DNA from: JANOYY01 sp031418035
GTDB lineage: Bacteria > Actinomycetota > Acidimicrobiia > Acidimicrobiales > JANYDT01
DNA: 36,613 nucleotides
Assembly (NCBI GenBank): GCA_031418035.1
Contig: JANOWU010000229.1
Location: forward strand, 1-36,613
Direction: 5' to 3'
The translations under genes and the position numbers were made by a program. This document shows positions 8,006 to 15,058 of the stretch, in pieces. Position 1 is the first letter of the stretch; the number at the start of each line of letters is the position of its first letter. The notes below the pieces were generated by a model. It saw only the letters and a list, made by a program, of their open reading frames with translations, did no database searches and was not told where the DNA came from.

Positions 8006-9321
8006 CCGAGAACTCCTCGATTCTGACCCACGACGCGTCGACGCGAGAAGGTTCCCAGATTGATTCGCAGACCGCGGTGGACGCCGACCACGACGACGGG
8101 ATCGCGATCATGGTCGTGCCCCGCCTCGACCGCTTCGATCAACTCGGCCATGCAATGCCCGATCACCGGTGCGTTCTTGAACTGGTTCCCGCTCGAGCCG
8201 ACGGCCATGTAGAAGCCGTCGATCGCACTTCGATCGATGATGGGAATCCAGTCGTCGGAGACGTCGTACACACCAACAACACCTCGACGTTCATGGGGAA
8301 TGCCAAATTCCGGAATGCGACGTGCGACACGCATCGCCTGGGTCTCCCACTCGCCTGAATCGAGGGTCATGTCGACCTCGTCAGGGTTGTCCAGCCACAC
8401 CATCGGATCACACTCCGCCTCCACGCCTCCAACGAGCAGCGCTTCGCCGTCGGGTCGGATGTACATGCCGCTGTCGAAGTCGCCGCATGCCGGATAGCGG
8501 GCGATGGCGGGTCCGAGCGCAGCCGGGGCGCGGACATGACCCACCTGCTGGCGAAGTGGACGGGTCCGCACGGTCATATCGGTCAGCGCTCCAGCCATCT
8601 CGTTGACGATCGCCGAATGAGGTCCGGAGGCGTTGATGACGACGTCGGCCGAAATGACTTCACCGCTCCGGAGCTCGACACCCGTCACCCTCGTGCAGCC
8701 ACCGCCGATCCGACATGCCATCTCAGTATGTATACGTATTACTTCACTGCGGAATCGGAAGCTCGCACCAGCTGCCGACGCGGCGTCGGCGAGATTCTGC
8801 GCCGCGAGTTGAGGGTCAGGGACATACCCGGCTTCCGGAGTGAACAGTGCTCCCCCGAGTTCCTCGACCCCTTCTGCGAAGAACGCCGGGTCGTCGGTAG
8901 TGGTCGGCGGATACCAGGCGCGTATCGACACCTCGGGCAATCGGTTCTTCAGCTCCTCACTCGACCACCATTCATAGGCCACGCCGACAGCGTCGAGTGG
9001 CGGAAGCGACGCCTTCGCCAGTCCGGTGGCGTCGTCGAACATCACCATCCCGCACTGGACGAATTTCGCAAGCGGGCGATCCTGCATCCCGATGTGCTCC
9101 GCCCAGCCTCGCCAATATTCGACGCCCTCGTACGCGAGCGCCGTCCCGTCGACAGTGGAATACGTGAAACGGACCACTGCGCTCGACGCGGACGTTGATC
9201 CGTGACCGGGGGCGCCACCTTTGTCCACGACGACCGTTTCCCAGCCGCGCCGACTCATCTCGAGCGCAATTGCGGAACCGATGATTCCCGCTCCGATGAT
9301 GACAACCCGCGGGCTTTGCAT
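8002..9321 (-). CDS. FAD-dependent amine oxidoreductase (DAO/sarcosine oxidase type)
   Basis: A 439-residue flavoprotein of the D-amino acid oxidase family. The N-terminal dinucleotide motif GAGIIG (10-15) is followed by a strand ending in the acidic/polar VVVDKG segment that binds FAD ribose. A GSTSASSAVVRF segment follows, like the flavin-contacting region of sarcosine and dimethylglycine oxidoreductases. The C-terminal part has GVYDVSDDWIPIIDRS and VGSSGNQFKNAPVIGH, which are typical substrate- and FAD-contacting segments. The likely role is oxidative demethylation of an N-methylated amine. The coupled MttB-like gene downstream supports this. An ACTGTA on the plus strand (TACAGT on the coding strand, 9333-9328) sits 6 nt before the ATG, fitting a leaderless transcript. 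Confidence 0.85.
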   Translation of the reverse strand: MQSPRVVIIGAGIIGSAIALEMSRRGWETVVVDKGGAPGHGSTSASSAVVRFTYSTVDGTALAYEGVEYWRGWAEHIGMQDRPLAKFVQCGMVMFDDATGLAKASLPPLDAVGVAYEWWSSEELKNRLPEVSIRAWYPPTTTDDPAFFAEGVEELGGALFTPEAGYVPDPQLAAQNLADAASAAGASFRFRSEVIRIHTEMACRIGGGCTRVTGVELRSGEVISADVVINASGPHSAIVNEMAGALTDMTVRTRPLRQQVGHVRAPAALGPAIARYPACGDFDSGMYIRPDGEALLVGGVEAECDPMVWLDNPDEVDMTLDSGEWETQAMRVARRIPEFGIPHERRGVVGVYDVSDDWIPIIDRSAIDGFYMAVGSSGNQFKNAPVIGHCMAELIEAVEAGHDHDRDPVVVVGVHRGLRINLGTFSRRRVVGQNRGVLG

Positions 9322-9327
9322 GCCAGC

Positions 9328-9333
9328 ACTGTA
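9328..9333 (-). promoter_or_regulatory. putative -10 box for a leaderless FAD oxidoreductase-mttB transcript
   Basis: TACAGT on the minus strand ends 6 nt before the ATG at 9321. That spacing would place the transcription start at or next to the start codon. No Shine-Dalgarno sequence is visible and no good -35 box is seen. The same arrangement recurs at other promoter-proximal genes in the window. Confidence 0.4.
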
Positions 9334-9374
9334 CAGATCGGCCTCGCGGGAACCATCGTGTCGTGCCGAGTCGG

Positions 9375-9989
9375 TCAGATCGTGCGGTATTTGGCGAAGA
9401 GATCGTCCAGTGCTTCACGTAACAGCGATGCTTCCGTGCGAGACGTGCGGGCTGCGACCCGGCTGAGTCGGTCGAGATCGGCGCGAGGGTAGTAGTTGCT
9501 CTTCAACACCATCTTCTCCTCGACGTAGAGCGCAACGCGATTGCCGCCCTCCCGTTTGCCACGCATGAGCGCGGTGTCTGCGCAGCGAATCACGTCGTCG
9601 ATTTCTGGTCCATGTGGCGGCCTCGCCGCGATTCCGAGTGTCGCAGTCACTACTCGGCCGACGCCCTCGACGATGTGCGACGCGACGTGCTCCCGGATTT
9701 CGTCGAGCAGAATCAACGCGTTCTCCGTCGAGCTGTTGGGCAGCGCAATGGCCCACTCATCTCCGCCGATTCGTCGTACGATCGCATTCTTCGGAAGCGA
9801 TCCGATCAGCGTCTTGCTCCACATCGACAAGACGAGGTCCCCCGCCCTCGGTCCGAGCTCTTCGTTCAATGGGCCAAACCCGTCGAGATCCGTCAGGGCG
9901 ATGGCGACTGCGCCTCCCCCGGTTTCGGCGTCGACGGCGTCGACGAAATCCTGTCGACCCACGATGGCGCCAATCGAAGCCCGGGTCAT
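9375..9989 (-). CDS. GGDEF (GGDEW) protein with C-terminal ribbon-helix-helix segment
   Basis: A 204-residue protein with two parts. Residues 27-160 read as a compact GGDEF domain: LTDLDGFG (32-39) with metal-binding aspartates 34 and 36, Asn42 and Asp51 at the usual base-binding positions, RRIGGDEWA (72-80) as the signature with Trp for Phe, and ADTALMRGKREGGNRV near 138-152. The product-inhibition RxxD motif is missing. Residues 161-201 (VLKSNYYPRADLDRLSRVAA and the helix SRTEASLLREALDDLFAKY) look like a CopG/Arc ribbon-helix-helix DNA-binding segment. Its ATG at 9989 overlaps the deaminase stop by ATGA. Inference: a DNA-binding protein that makes or senses a cyclic or linear guanine nucleotide. 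The GGDEF call is firm; the RHH call is moderate and rests on pattern. Confidence 0.8.
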   Translation of the reverse strand: MTRASIGAIVGRQDFVDAVDAETGGGAVAIALTDLDGFGPLNEELGPRAGDLVLSMWSKTLIGSLPKNAIVRRIGGDEWAIALPNSSTENALILLDEIREHVASHIVEGVGRVVTATLGIAARPPHGPEIDDVIRCADTALMRGKREGGNRVALYVEEKMVLKSNYYPRADLDRLSRVAARTSRTEASLLREALDDLFAKYRTI

Positions 9990-10657
9990 GACTTATCGTC
10001 CAAACGCGAAACGCTTCCTGCGATGTCTGCGATGTCTGCGATGTCTGCGATGTGATTCATGCCATCGTCGAGCGTGGCCTCGCGACTCGGCCATGCGTCG
10101 GTGTCGACCACGTGCTTCGCCATTGCGAACTCCCGTGGGCTGCGCATGGCGTAGTCGCCAGCAGTGGTTCCCTTCATGCCCGAGGCGATGGCAACCGCAA
10201 GCGGGAGCACCGATGCGAAATCGGGGTCTTTGCCCAACTGCGGCCCGACCATGGTCGGGTACCTTCGCGCCACCTGAGAGTTGAGCGTCGGTAGCGCGTC
10301 CAGACCCTGCCAGAGCAAGTCCGATGCGATGAAGTCGACGTTGCCGAGCGTGCTGAGGGTAGCGGCCGAGCGGCAGAGCAGACACGGCTCCAACGATGTG
10401 ACGAGCGTATGTGCGCCGTAATCCCCGGGAGGCATCTGCGCCAACACGTCCATCTCGGCGTGTGCGATGGCTGCACTGCGCAGTCGTCCCTCCGGTGCGT
10501 CAGACTCGCCGATGCGGTTTCGGCCCACGGCCACGACCTCGCCGTGAGGATCGAGGATGACCGCGCCGACCGGAAACGAGCCATGCCGGTATGCCTCCCA
10601 CGCCTGCTCGAGGGCAAGACGGCGTGCCATCGCCAGCGCAGGTGTTTGCATCGTCAT
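9986..10657 (-). CDS. CDA-superfamily nucleoside/nucleobase deaminase
   Basis: A 223-residue zinc deaminase of the cytidine/tRNA-adenosine/guanine deaminase superfamily. The zinc site is complete: HAE at 66-68 (proton-shuttling Glu68) and PCLLC at 91-95. Hydrolytic deamination of a base or nucleoside is expected. The first 150 residues form the deaminase core. The remaining 70 or so residues are an extension whose end (HIADIADIADIAG) is encoded by a 9-bp tandem repeat. A near-consensus promoter and a GGGAGGTT Shine-Dalgarno sequence (10661-10668) lie upstream. The gene is coupled by ATGA to the GGDEF-RHH gene. The substrate cannot be told from the sequence; TadA-like tRNA editing is less likely because the protein is longer than TadA and has a non-TadA tail. 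Confidence 0.85.
   Translation of the reverse strand: MTMQTPALAMARRLALEQAWEAYRHGSFPVGAVILDPHGEVVAVGRNRIGESDAPEGRLRSAAIAHAEMDVLAQMPPGDYGAHTLVTSLEPCLLCRSAATLSTLGNVDFIASDLLWQGLDALPTLNSQVARRYPTMVGPQLGKDPDFASVLPLAVAIASGMKGTTAGDYAMRSPREFAMAKHVVDTDAWPSREATLDDGMNHIADIADIADIAGSVSRLDDKS
10021..10053. repeat. 9-bp tandem repeat inside the deaminase gene (3.7 copies)
   Basis: CGATGTCTG is repeated perfectly at 10021-10029, 10030-10038 and 10039-10047, followed by the partial copy CGATGT. Because the unit is a multiple of three, copy-number change keeps the frame and alters the number of Ala-Asp-Ile triplets near the C terminus of the deaminase. Confidence 0.95.
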
Positions 10658-10683
10658 AGTAACCTCCCATATGTATTGGCTCT

Positions 10684-10715
10684 ACATATATATGTGAGAG
10701 ACATACATGTGTCAA
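10684..10715 (-). promoter_or_regulatory. near-consensus sigma-70-type promoter with overlapping palindromes
   Basis: On the minus strand TTGACA (10715-10710) and TATATA (10692-10687) are separated by exactly 17 bp. This fits the deaminase-GGDEF-RHH transcript, with a start near 10680 and a 20-odd nt leader containing GGGAGGTT. The -10 box is embedded in the 12-bp perfect palindrome ACATATATATGT (10684-10695). A second palindrome, ACATGT (10705-10710), overlaps the -35 side, and CATATG lies at 10669-10674. The palindromes are candidate operators. The promoter is by far the best match to consensus in the window. Confidence 0.75.
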
Positions 10716-10753
10716 GTCGCTCGTTCACGGAACGGCACTACGATCGGGGGAGC

Positions 10754-11230
10754 ATGACTCGGTTTCCCGACACCGTCATAGTCGTCCATCCACGGGAACG
10801 TCGGTCCAAGTGCACGATCCTTCCGCTCCGAGGAACAGCCGGCCTGCGGTTCGCCCGATCCACGTCGCTCGCCGCCACGGGCCCGCTCGACGGCTACATC
10901 CGACTCGACGTCGACGCCGAGCCTTTGCGACCCGACGACGGCGACCGCGGTCTGCTCCTGCTCGATGGCACGTGGCGGTGGGTCGAAGAACTCGCCGTCC
11001 CATTCGGCGCACTCGAAACACGCTCGATACAAGGTGTACATACGGCCTACCCACGCGGCACTTCTCGAGGCGAACTCCCCGACGGCGGGCTCGCCACGAT
11101 CGAGGCACTCTACGCGGCGCATCGGATCCTCGGCCTTCCGACCGAAGGCCTGCTCGCCCACTATCACTGGGCCGCAGAATTTCTGGCCAGGAACGGCTGG
11201 ACGTCCGAGACCCACCCGGCGATCAGCTGA
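10754..11230 (+). CDS. Tsr3-like (DUF367) putative aminocarboxypropyltransferase
   Basis: A 158-residue protein that aligns by eye along its whole length with the Tsr3/DUF367 family. The N-terminal RSKCTILPL resembles the PKRCSGKKL region of Tsr3. LLLDGTWRWVEELAVPFG matches the CSWARLEEVPF block. GVHTAYP matches the LVAANQ loop. GGLATIEALYAAHRILG matches the NCVEALAACFAIVG helix, and LLAHYHWAAEFLARNGW matches LLSHFKWGMGFLELN. In eukaryotes and archaea Tsr3 transfers an aminocarboxypropyl group from SAM to a modified uridine in small-subunit rRNA. The role in this bacterium is unknown and is inference only. I chose the ATG at 10754, with GGGGGAG just before it, because the upstream open frame runs over the divergent deaminase promoter. 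Confidence 0.72.
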   Translation: MTRFPDTVIVVHPRERRSKCTILPLRGTAGLRFARSTSLAATGPLDGYIRLDVDAEPLRPDDGDRGLLLLDGTWRWVEELAVPFGALETRSIQGVHTAYPRGTSRGELPDGGLATIEALYAAHRILGLPTEGLLAHYHWAAEFLARNGWTSETHPAIS

Positions 11231-11250
11231 GCCCTGAGCGTCGCTCTATA

Positions 11251-11302
11251 CCGCTACCCGAAGCCGCGTGGCCGCACCGCTACCCGAAGCGACGCGGCCG
11301 AA
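11251..11302. repeat. 26-bp tandem duplication over the crtB stop codon
   Basis: 11251-11276 and 11277-11302 are two adjacent 26-bp units, identical at 22 positions by eye, both opening with CCGCTACCCGAAGC. The second unit contains the crtB stop and the codons for its last residues. The first unit lies just past the stop, so a second copy of the gene end is left as non-coding sequence. Confidence 0.85.
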
Positions 11303-12257
11303 CGACCTTGAAGCCCATCGCCACTTTGCGGGCGGTGGTGACCCGAACCCGCTGCGTGAAGACGTCGTAATTGGCTTCCTCGATCTTGTCGAGAATGCCG
11401 CTGTACAGATCCCGTGCCGCCTGCACGCAGCGCTTCGACGACGGCGGCAACAAACCGATCCCGATATCAGCGCTCACGTACAGTTCGCGACAACGTTCGA
11501 TTTCGAACCTCATGACGGCCCGCCAAGGTTCAGTACACGTCCGCGTCGTCGGGTCGGCGCCGAATCGGCGTAGGTCCTCCTGGGGTATGTAGACGCGTCC
11601 GCGATCGAGATCCTCGTCGACGTCGCGAAGGAAGTTCGTGAGTTGGAACGCGTCGCCGAGATCGCGGGCGTGGGGTTTCGCCCGTTCGAACTCGCGAGGC
11701 TCGAGTATCGGCAGCATCATCTCCCCGATGACCGCGGCCGAACCATCCATGTACACCCGTAGGTCGTCGTACGACTCGTACGTTGCCACCGAGAGATCCA
11801 TCGTCATGGAACGTAGGAACCGACGAATACAGTCGGGGTCGATATCAAAGGCCCGCACGGTATGGACAACGGCCTTCAGCACCGGATGCTCCGAGCGCCC
11901 CGTCGAGTAGTCCTCGAAGAAGCGGTCACCGAACTGTCGCAGGGTCGCTGCCCGTTCTTCGACCGTGGCGGTTGATCCGAGATCGTCGACGATGTCGTCT
12001 GCGTAGCGACAGAACCCGTAGAGGGCATGGACGTGCGGCCGCTTGACCACAGGTAGTAAGTGCGCTGACCAATAGTACGTCGTGCCGTAGCGACGGTTCA
12101 GCTCACGACATATCTCGTAAGACTCGTCGAGCGTCACCCACTCCCCTGCTGCAGCAACGATCGAGCCCGACGACACCACGGAGGACCGGCCCGACCCGCC
12201 CTGGTTGGAGCCCGATGACCTTTGCCGCCGAGGGATGGACGGAAGCGAGATCGTCAT
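11280..12257 (-). CDS. crtB: phytoene synthase
   Basis: Condenses two GGPP molecules to phytoene, the first committed step to C40 carotenoids. The 325-residue protein carries both aspartate-rich motifs of the trans-prenyl head-to-head synthases: YADDIVDD with Asp87/Asp91, and NFLRDVDEDLDRGRVYIP at 208-225. It also has the substrate-pocket segments YYWSAHLLP (61-69) and YGFCRYAD. A serine/glycine-rich tail of about 35 residues precedes the catalytic fold. The ATG at 12257 lies 2 bp after the crtI stop, so crtB is the third gene of the crtE-crtI-crtB operon. A longer open frame upstream lies within crtI and is not used. A squalene-synthase-like role is possible in this family, but the neighbouring crtI and cyclase make phytoene synthesis much more likely. 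Confidence 0.93.
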   Translation of the reverse strand: MTISLPSIPRRQRSSGSNQGGSGRSSVVSSGSIVAAAGEWVTLDESYEICRELNRRYGTTYYWSAHLLPVVKRPHVHALYGFCRYADDIVDDLGSTATVEERAATLRQFGDRFFEDYSTGRSEHPVLKAVVHTVRAFDIDPDCIRRFLRSMTMDLSVATYESYDDLRVYMDGSAAVIGEMMLPILEPREFERAKPHARDLGDAFQLTNFLRDVDEDLDRGRVYIPQEDLRRFGADPTTRTCTEPWRAVMRFEIERCRELYVSADIGIGLLPPSSKRCVQAARDLYSGILDKIEEANYDVFTQRVRVTTARKVAMGFKVVRPRRFG

Positions 12258-12259
12258 GG

Positions 12260-13777
12260 TCAAATCATCGCCGATACGCGCTCGGCCGCAAGACGCCCTG
12301 AGAGCAAGACCATAGGCACCCCGACACCCGGCACGGTCGAGGAACCGACGAACACCAGACCCGGCACTCGCTTGTCCACATTCGATGGACGGAAAGGTCC
12401 GGTCTGGAAAAACGTGTGTGCAAGCGCAAATGGCGTTCCCATCGCCATACCCTGACGTTCCCAGTCGTTGGGGTCCAGGAAATGCTCGACCTCGATATCG
12501 GCGTCGGAGCCAAGGTACCCGAGTCGACGGATGCGGGCGACGATGTCGTCGTGCACCCGTTGACGTTCGGTATCCCAATTGATACGTCCGCCAAGGTGTG
12601 GCACTGGTTCGAGCACATACAGGCTGTGGCGCTCACGTCCATCGTCACGGCTCGGCACCAGACCGGCATCAGTCTTCGACGGGACCGTGACGAGCAACGA
12701 CGGATCGGTCATGCGAACACCTTGGTCGAGCAACGCATCGAACGACGCCCGCCACTCGCCGCCGAAGTGAATGTTGTGGTGTTCCGCACCGACCGGTAAC
12801 GTGCCTTTCACCCCGGCCAACCACAGCACGCAACTGGGCGAGAACTGACCCCGGCGGGCGACCCTCGGAGCGTCAAGTTCGGGGAGCAGGGTCTTGTACG
12901 CCACCGGAAGGTCGGCGTTGACGACGACGACATCGGCAGGAATGACTTCACCGCCCACCAGACGTACGCCTCGGACGGCCCCGTTCGTGCCGGCGGAACG
13001 CACGATACGTTCCACGTCGGCTTCGTAACGAATCTTTACTCCGCCCGCGGTTGCGGCCTCGGCCAGGCCCGTGGCGATCGCGTGCATCCCGCCTTTGGCG
13101 AAGTAGACCCCCGCAATGGTGTCCATGTATGTAATCACGCCATAGGCTCCAAGCGCTTCGAACGGTGATAAGCCCGCATACATTGCTTGGAACGAGAAGA
13201 TCTTCTGCAACCGAGGATCTTTGAAATATTTGCCGACGAGGTTGGAGAGCTTGGCGAATCCGCCGAGACGCAGCAGCTTCAATCCCGGCGAGAGTGGACG
13301 AGCCATGTCGAGCGGAGAGTTGAAGTTCCGATCGATGAATGCCGGCATCTCGACGTTGTAGAGTTCCGTGACCCAGTCGGCGAAACGATGGAACCCATCG
13401 GCTTCAGACTGTCCAGCGAACGACGCGATCTCCTGCGCCATTGCCTCGCGTCCATGGCGAATCCGAAGTTCACCGCCGCCCTCCGAGGAATCGAACACTG
13501 CCCGATACATCGGATCGAGCGGAACGATGTCGACGTGATCGCTCATACGTGCACCTACGGATGTGAAAACATCCGAGAGGATTCCCGTCATGGTGAGCAC
13601 GCACGGGCCCGGGTCCATGCGATAGCCGTTCGTTTCGATGAGTCCGGCTCGGCCACCGGGAACCGATGCCCGTTCGACTACCGTCACCGCGTAACCGCGT
13701 CCGCGAAGATTGCACGCCGCCGAAAGGCCGCCGAGGCCTGCCCCGACGATGACGACCCGCTTTCCGGAGATGTCCAT
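12260..13777 (-). CDS. crtI: phytoene desaturase (CrtI type)
   Basis: A 505-residue FAD-dependent desaturase that converts phytoene stepwise to neurosporene or lycopene. The dinucleotide-binding motif VGAGLGG (11-17) and the PGGRAG segment (40-45) form the N-terminal FAD site. The C-terminal block VFVGSSTVPGVGVPMVLLSG is the family signature for CrtI. The number of desaturation steps cannot be read from sequence, but the lycopene cyclase in the same locus suggests that lycopene is formed. The gene starts at ATG 13777, 2 bp after crtE, and ends 2 bp before crtB. Related family members include carotenoid ketolases and oxygenases (CrtO/CrtP-like). Position within crtE-I-B argues for the desaturase. 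Confidence 0.93.
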   Translation of the reverse strand: MDISGKRVVIVGAGLGGLSAACNLRGRGYAVTVVERASVPGGRAGLIETNGYRMDPGPCVLTMTGILSDVFTSVGARMSDHVDIVPLDPMYRAVFDSSEGGGELRIRHGREAMAQEIASFAGQSEADGFHRFADWVTELYNVEMPAFIDRNFNSPLDMARPLSPGLKLLRLGGFAKLSNLVGKYFKDPRLQKIFSFQAMYAGLSPFEALGAYGVITYMDTIAGVYFAKGGMHAIATGLAEAATAGGVKIRYEADVERIVRSAGTNGAVRGVRLVGGEVIPADVVVVNADLPVAYKTLLPELDAPRVARRGQFSPSCVLWLAGVKGTLPVGAEHHNIHFGGEWRASFDALLDQGVRMTDPSLLVTVPSKTDAGLVPSRDDGRERHSLYVLEPVPHLGGRINWDTERQRVHDDIVARIRRLGYLGSDADIEVEHFLDPNDWERQGMAMGTPFALAHTFFQTGPFRPSNVDKRVPGLVFVGSSTVPGVGVPMVLLSGRLAAERVSAMI

Positions 13778-13779
13778 CC

Positions 13780-14862
13780 TTAGTGGTCGCGTTTGGTGAC
13801 ATAGTGCGCCAGGTCAATCAGCGCCGTCGTCGCAGACGGGACCAGGCCCGCGCGCGAAACAGTTCCGATTGCCTCGTCGCAAAGACGTTCGATGTCGAAT
13901 TCGACGGCCGTCACGGCCCCCGTGTCGACGAACACCTGCTGTAGGTCATCGATTTCATCAGGGCGCAGATCAATGTGGCCGATGCGGTCGAGCAACAACT
14001 GTTGCGACGGGCTCGCCGCAGCGATGGCGCGGGCGACCAACGCAGTTGGTTTGCCCTCGCGAAGATCGTCGCCGACCGGCTTCCCGGTGATCGCCTCATC
14101 GCCCATCGCGCCCAGGAGATCATCTCGAAGCTGGAAGGCCTCGCCGAGCGGGAGTCCATACGCCGACAGCGAAGCCTCAAAGTCACGAAAACGTCCGGCC
14201 AGGGCCGCACCGAGGTGGAGCGGTCGCTCGATGGTGTATTTGCCCGACTTGTAACGACAGATCCGGCGCGCCGACTCGAGCGTCGGACCACCCTTGGCCG
14301 TACCGATGAGATCGAGGTACTGCCCGATGTTCACCTCGACCCGCAGTTCGTTGTAAATCATCGCCGCCTCCGGATTGACACCGGTCAACAGGAGATCTGC
14401 GTAGACGAACGCGAGGTCGCCGACCAGGATCGCAACGCCCTCCCCGAAACGACGCGACTCGGCGTGCCATCCGTGCTCCAGGTGGGCGTCGGCAAACTGT
14501 TTGTGCACCGCGCGCATGCCCCGACGATTCAGCGAGCCGTCCATGATGTCGTCGTGGATCAGCGCAAAGGTGTGAAGGAGTTCGAGACCGGCGCCCGCAT
14601 CGATCACCACCGGATCTGCCGGATCACCACCGGCTCCAACGTGCGCCCAGTGGCAAAAGGCGGGCCGCAGCCGCTTCCCGCCCGCCAAAACGAGGTTTCG
14701 AAGGGAATCAAGGGGCGCTCGCAGCTCGGGGTCGACCGCACACCAGCGGTCGATCTCCTCGTCGAGAAGGAGGCGAACTCGTGCGTCGGTTCGAGCGGCG
14801 ATGTCGAAGAGCTCCGCCGGAGCCGACGGCATTTCGATGGGGAGGGACGGAGTCGTTTGCAT
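13780..14862 (-). CDS. crtE: geranylgeranyl diphosphate synthase (polyprenyl synthase)
   Basis: A 360-residue all-trans prenyl diphosphate synthase that elongates DMAPP/FPP with IPP. Motifs: GGKRLRP at 61-67, the first aspartate-rich motif LIHDDIMD with Asp104, Asp105 and Asp108, and the second motif LRDDLLG with Asp247/248, followed by GKPVGDDLREGKPTAL (260-275). The residues before the first Asp motif (LHTFA) have no bulky pair directly at the chain-length floor, which fits a C20 product; this is inference. The chosen ATG at 14862 has GAGAG about 9 nt upstream. The longer open frame upstream is repeat-rich intergenic sequence. First gene of the crtE-I-B operon, divergent from the SDR gene. 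Confidence 0.9.
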   Translation of the reverse strand: MQTTPSLPIEMPSAPAELFDIAARTDARVRLLLDEEIDRWCAVDPELRAPLDSLRNLVLAGGKRLRPAFCHWAHVGAGGDPADPVVIDAGAGLELLHTFALIHDDIMDGSLNRRGMRAVHKQFADAHLEHGWHAESRRFGEGVAILVGDLAFVYADLLLTGVNPEAAMIYNELRVEVNIGQYLDLIGTAKGGPTLESARRICRYKSGKYTIERPLHLGAALAGRFRDFEASLSAYGLPLGEAFQLRDDLLGAMGDEAITGKPVGDDLREGKPTALVARAIAAASPSQQLLLDRIGHIDLRPDEIDDLQQVFVDTGAVTAVEFDIERLCDEAIGTVSRAGLVPSATTALIDLAHYVTKRDH

Positions 14863-14941
14863 ACGTGTGTCTCTCGACAAACACCGAGGGTACCAGCGGC
14901 ATTCGGTTATGTGCGCGGGACGCCACGATCTGCGCACCGGC

Positions 14942-15002
14942 GCGACCACGCCCAGACCACGCACCAGACCACGCACCAGACCGCTCACCAAGACCACGCA
15001 CC
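14942..15002. repeat. 12-bp tandem repeat between crtE and the SDR gene
   Basis: Units of consensus AGACCACGCACC occupy 14954-14965, 14966-14977, 14978-14989 (variant AGACCGCTCACC) and, after one extra A, 14991-15002. A diverged copy precedes them at 14942-14953. They lie in the divergent region upstream of both crtE and the SDR gene, so copy-number variation could alter promoter spacing. Confidence 0.9.
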
Positions 15003-15058
15003 AGCTGATCGTCAACCTGTCCACAATCTCGTGGAGATCGGAAGATACCGTTGCATCC

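Noticed and set aside
5438..10002. CATGTCTTATCGTCCA (5438-5453) and CATGACTTATCGTCCA (9987-10002) as a shared motif
   Set aside because: One-mismatch 16-mers, but one lies in an intergenic region and the other over a start codon within an operon; with two copies only, chance cannot be excluded.
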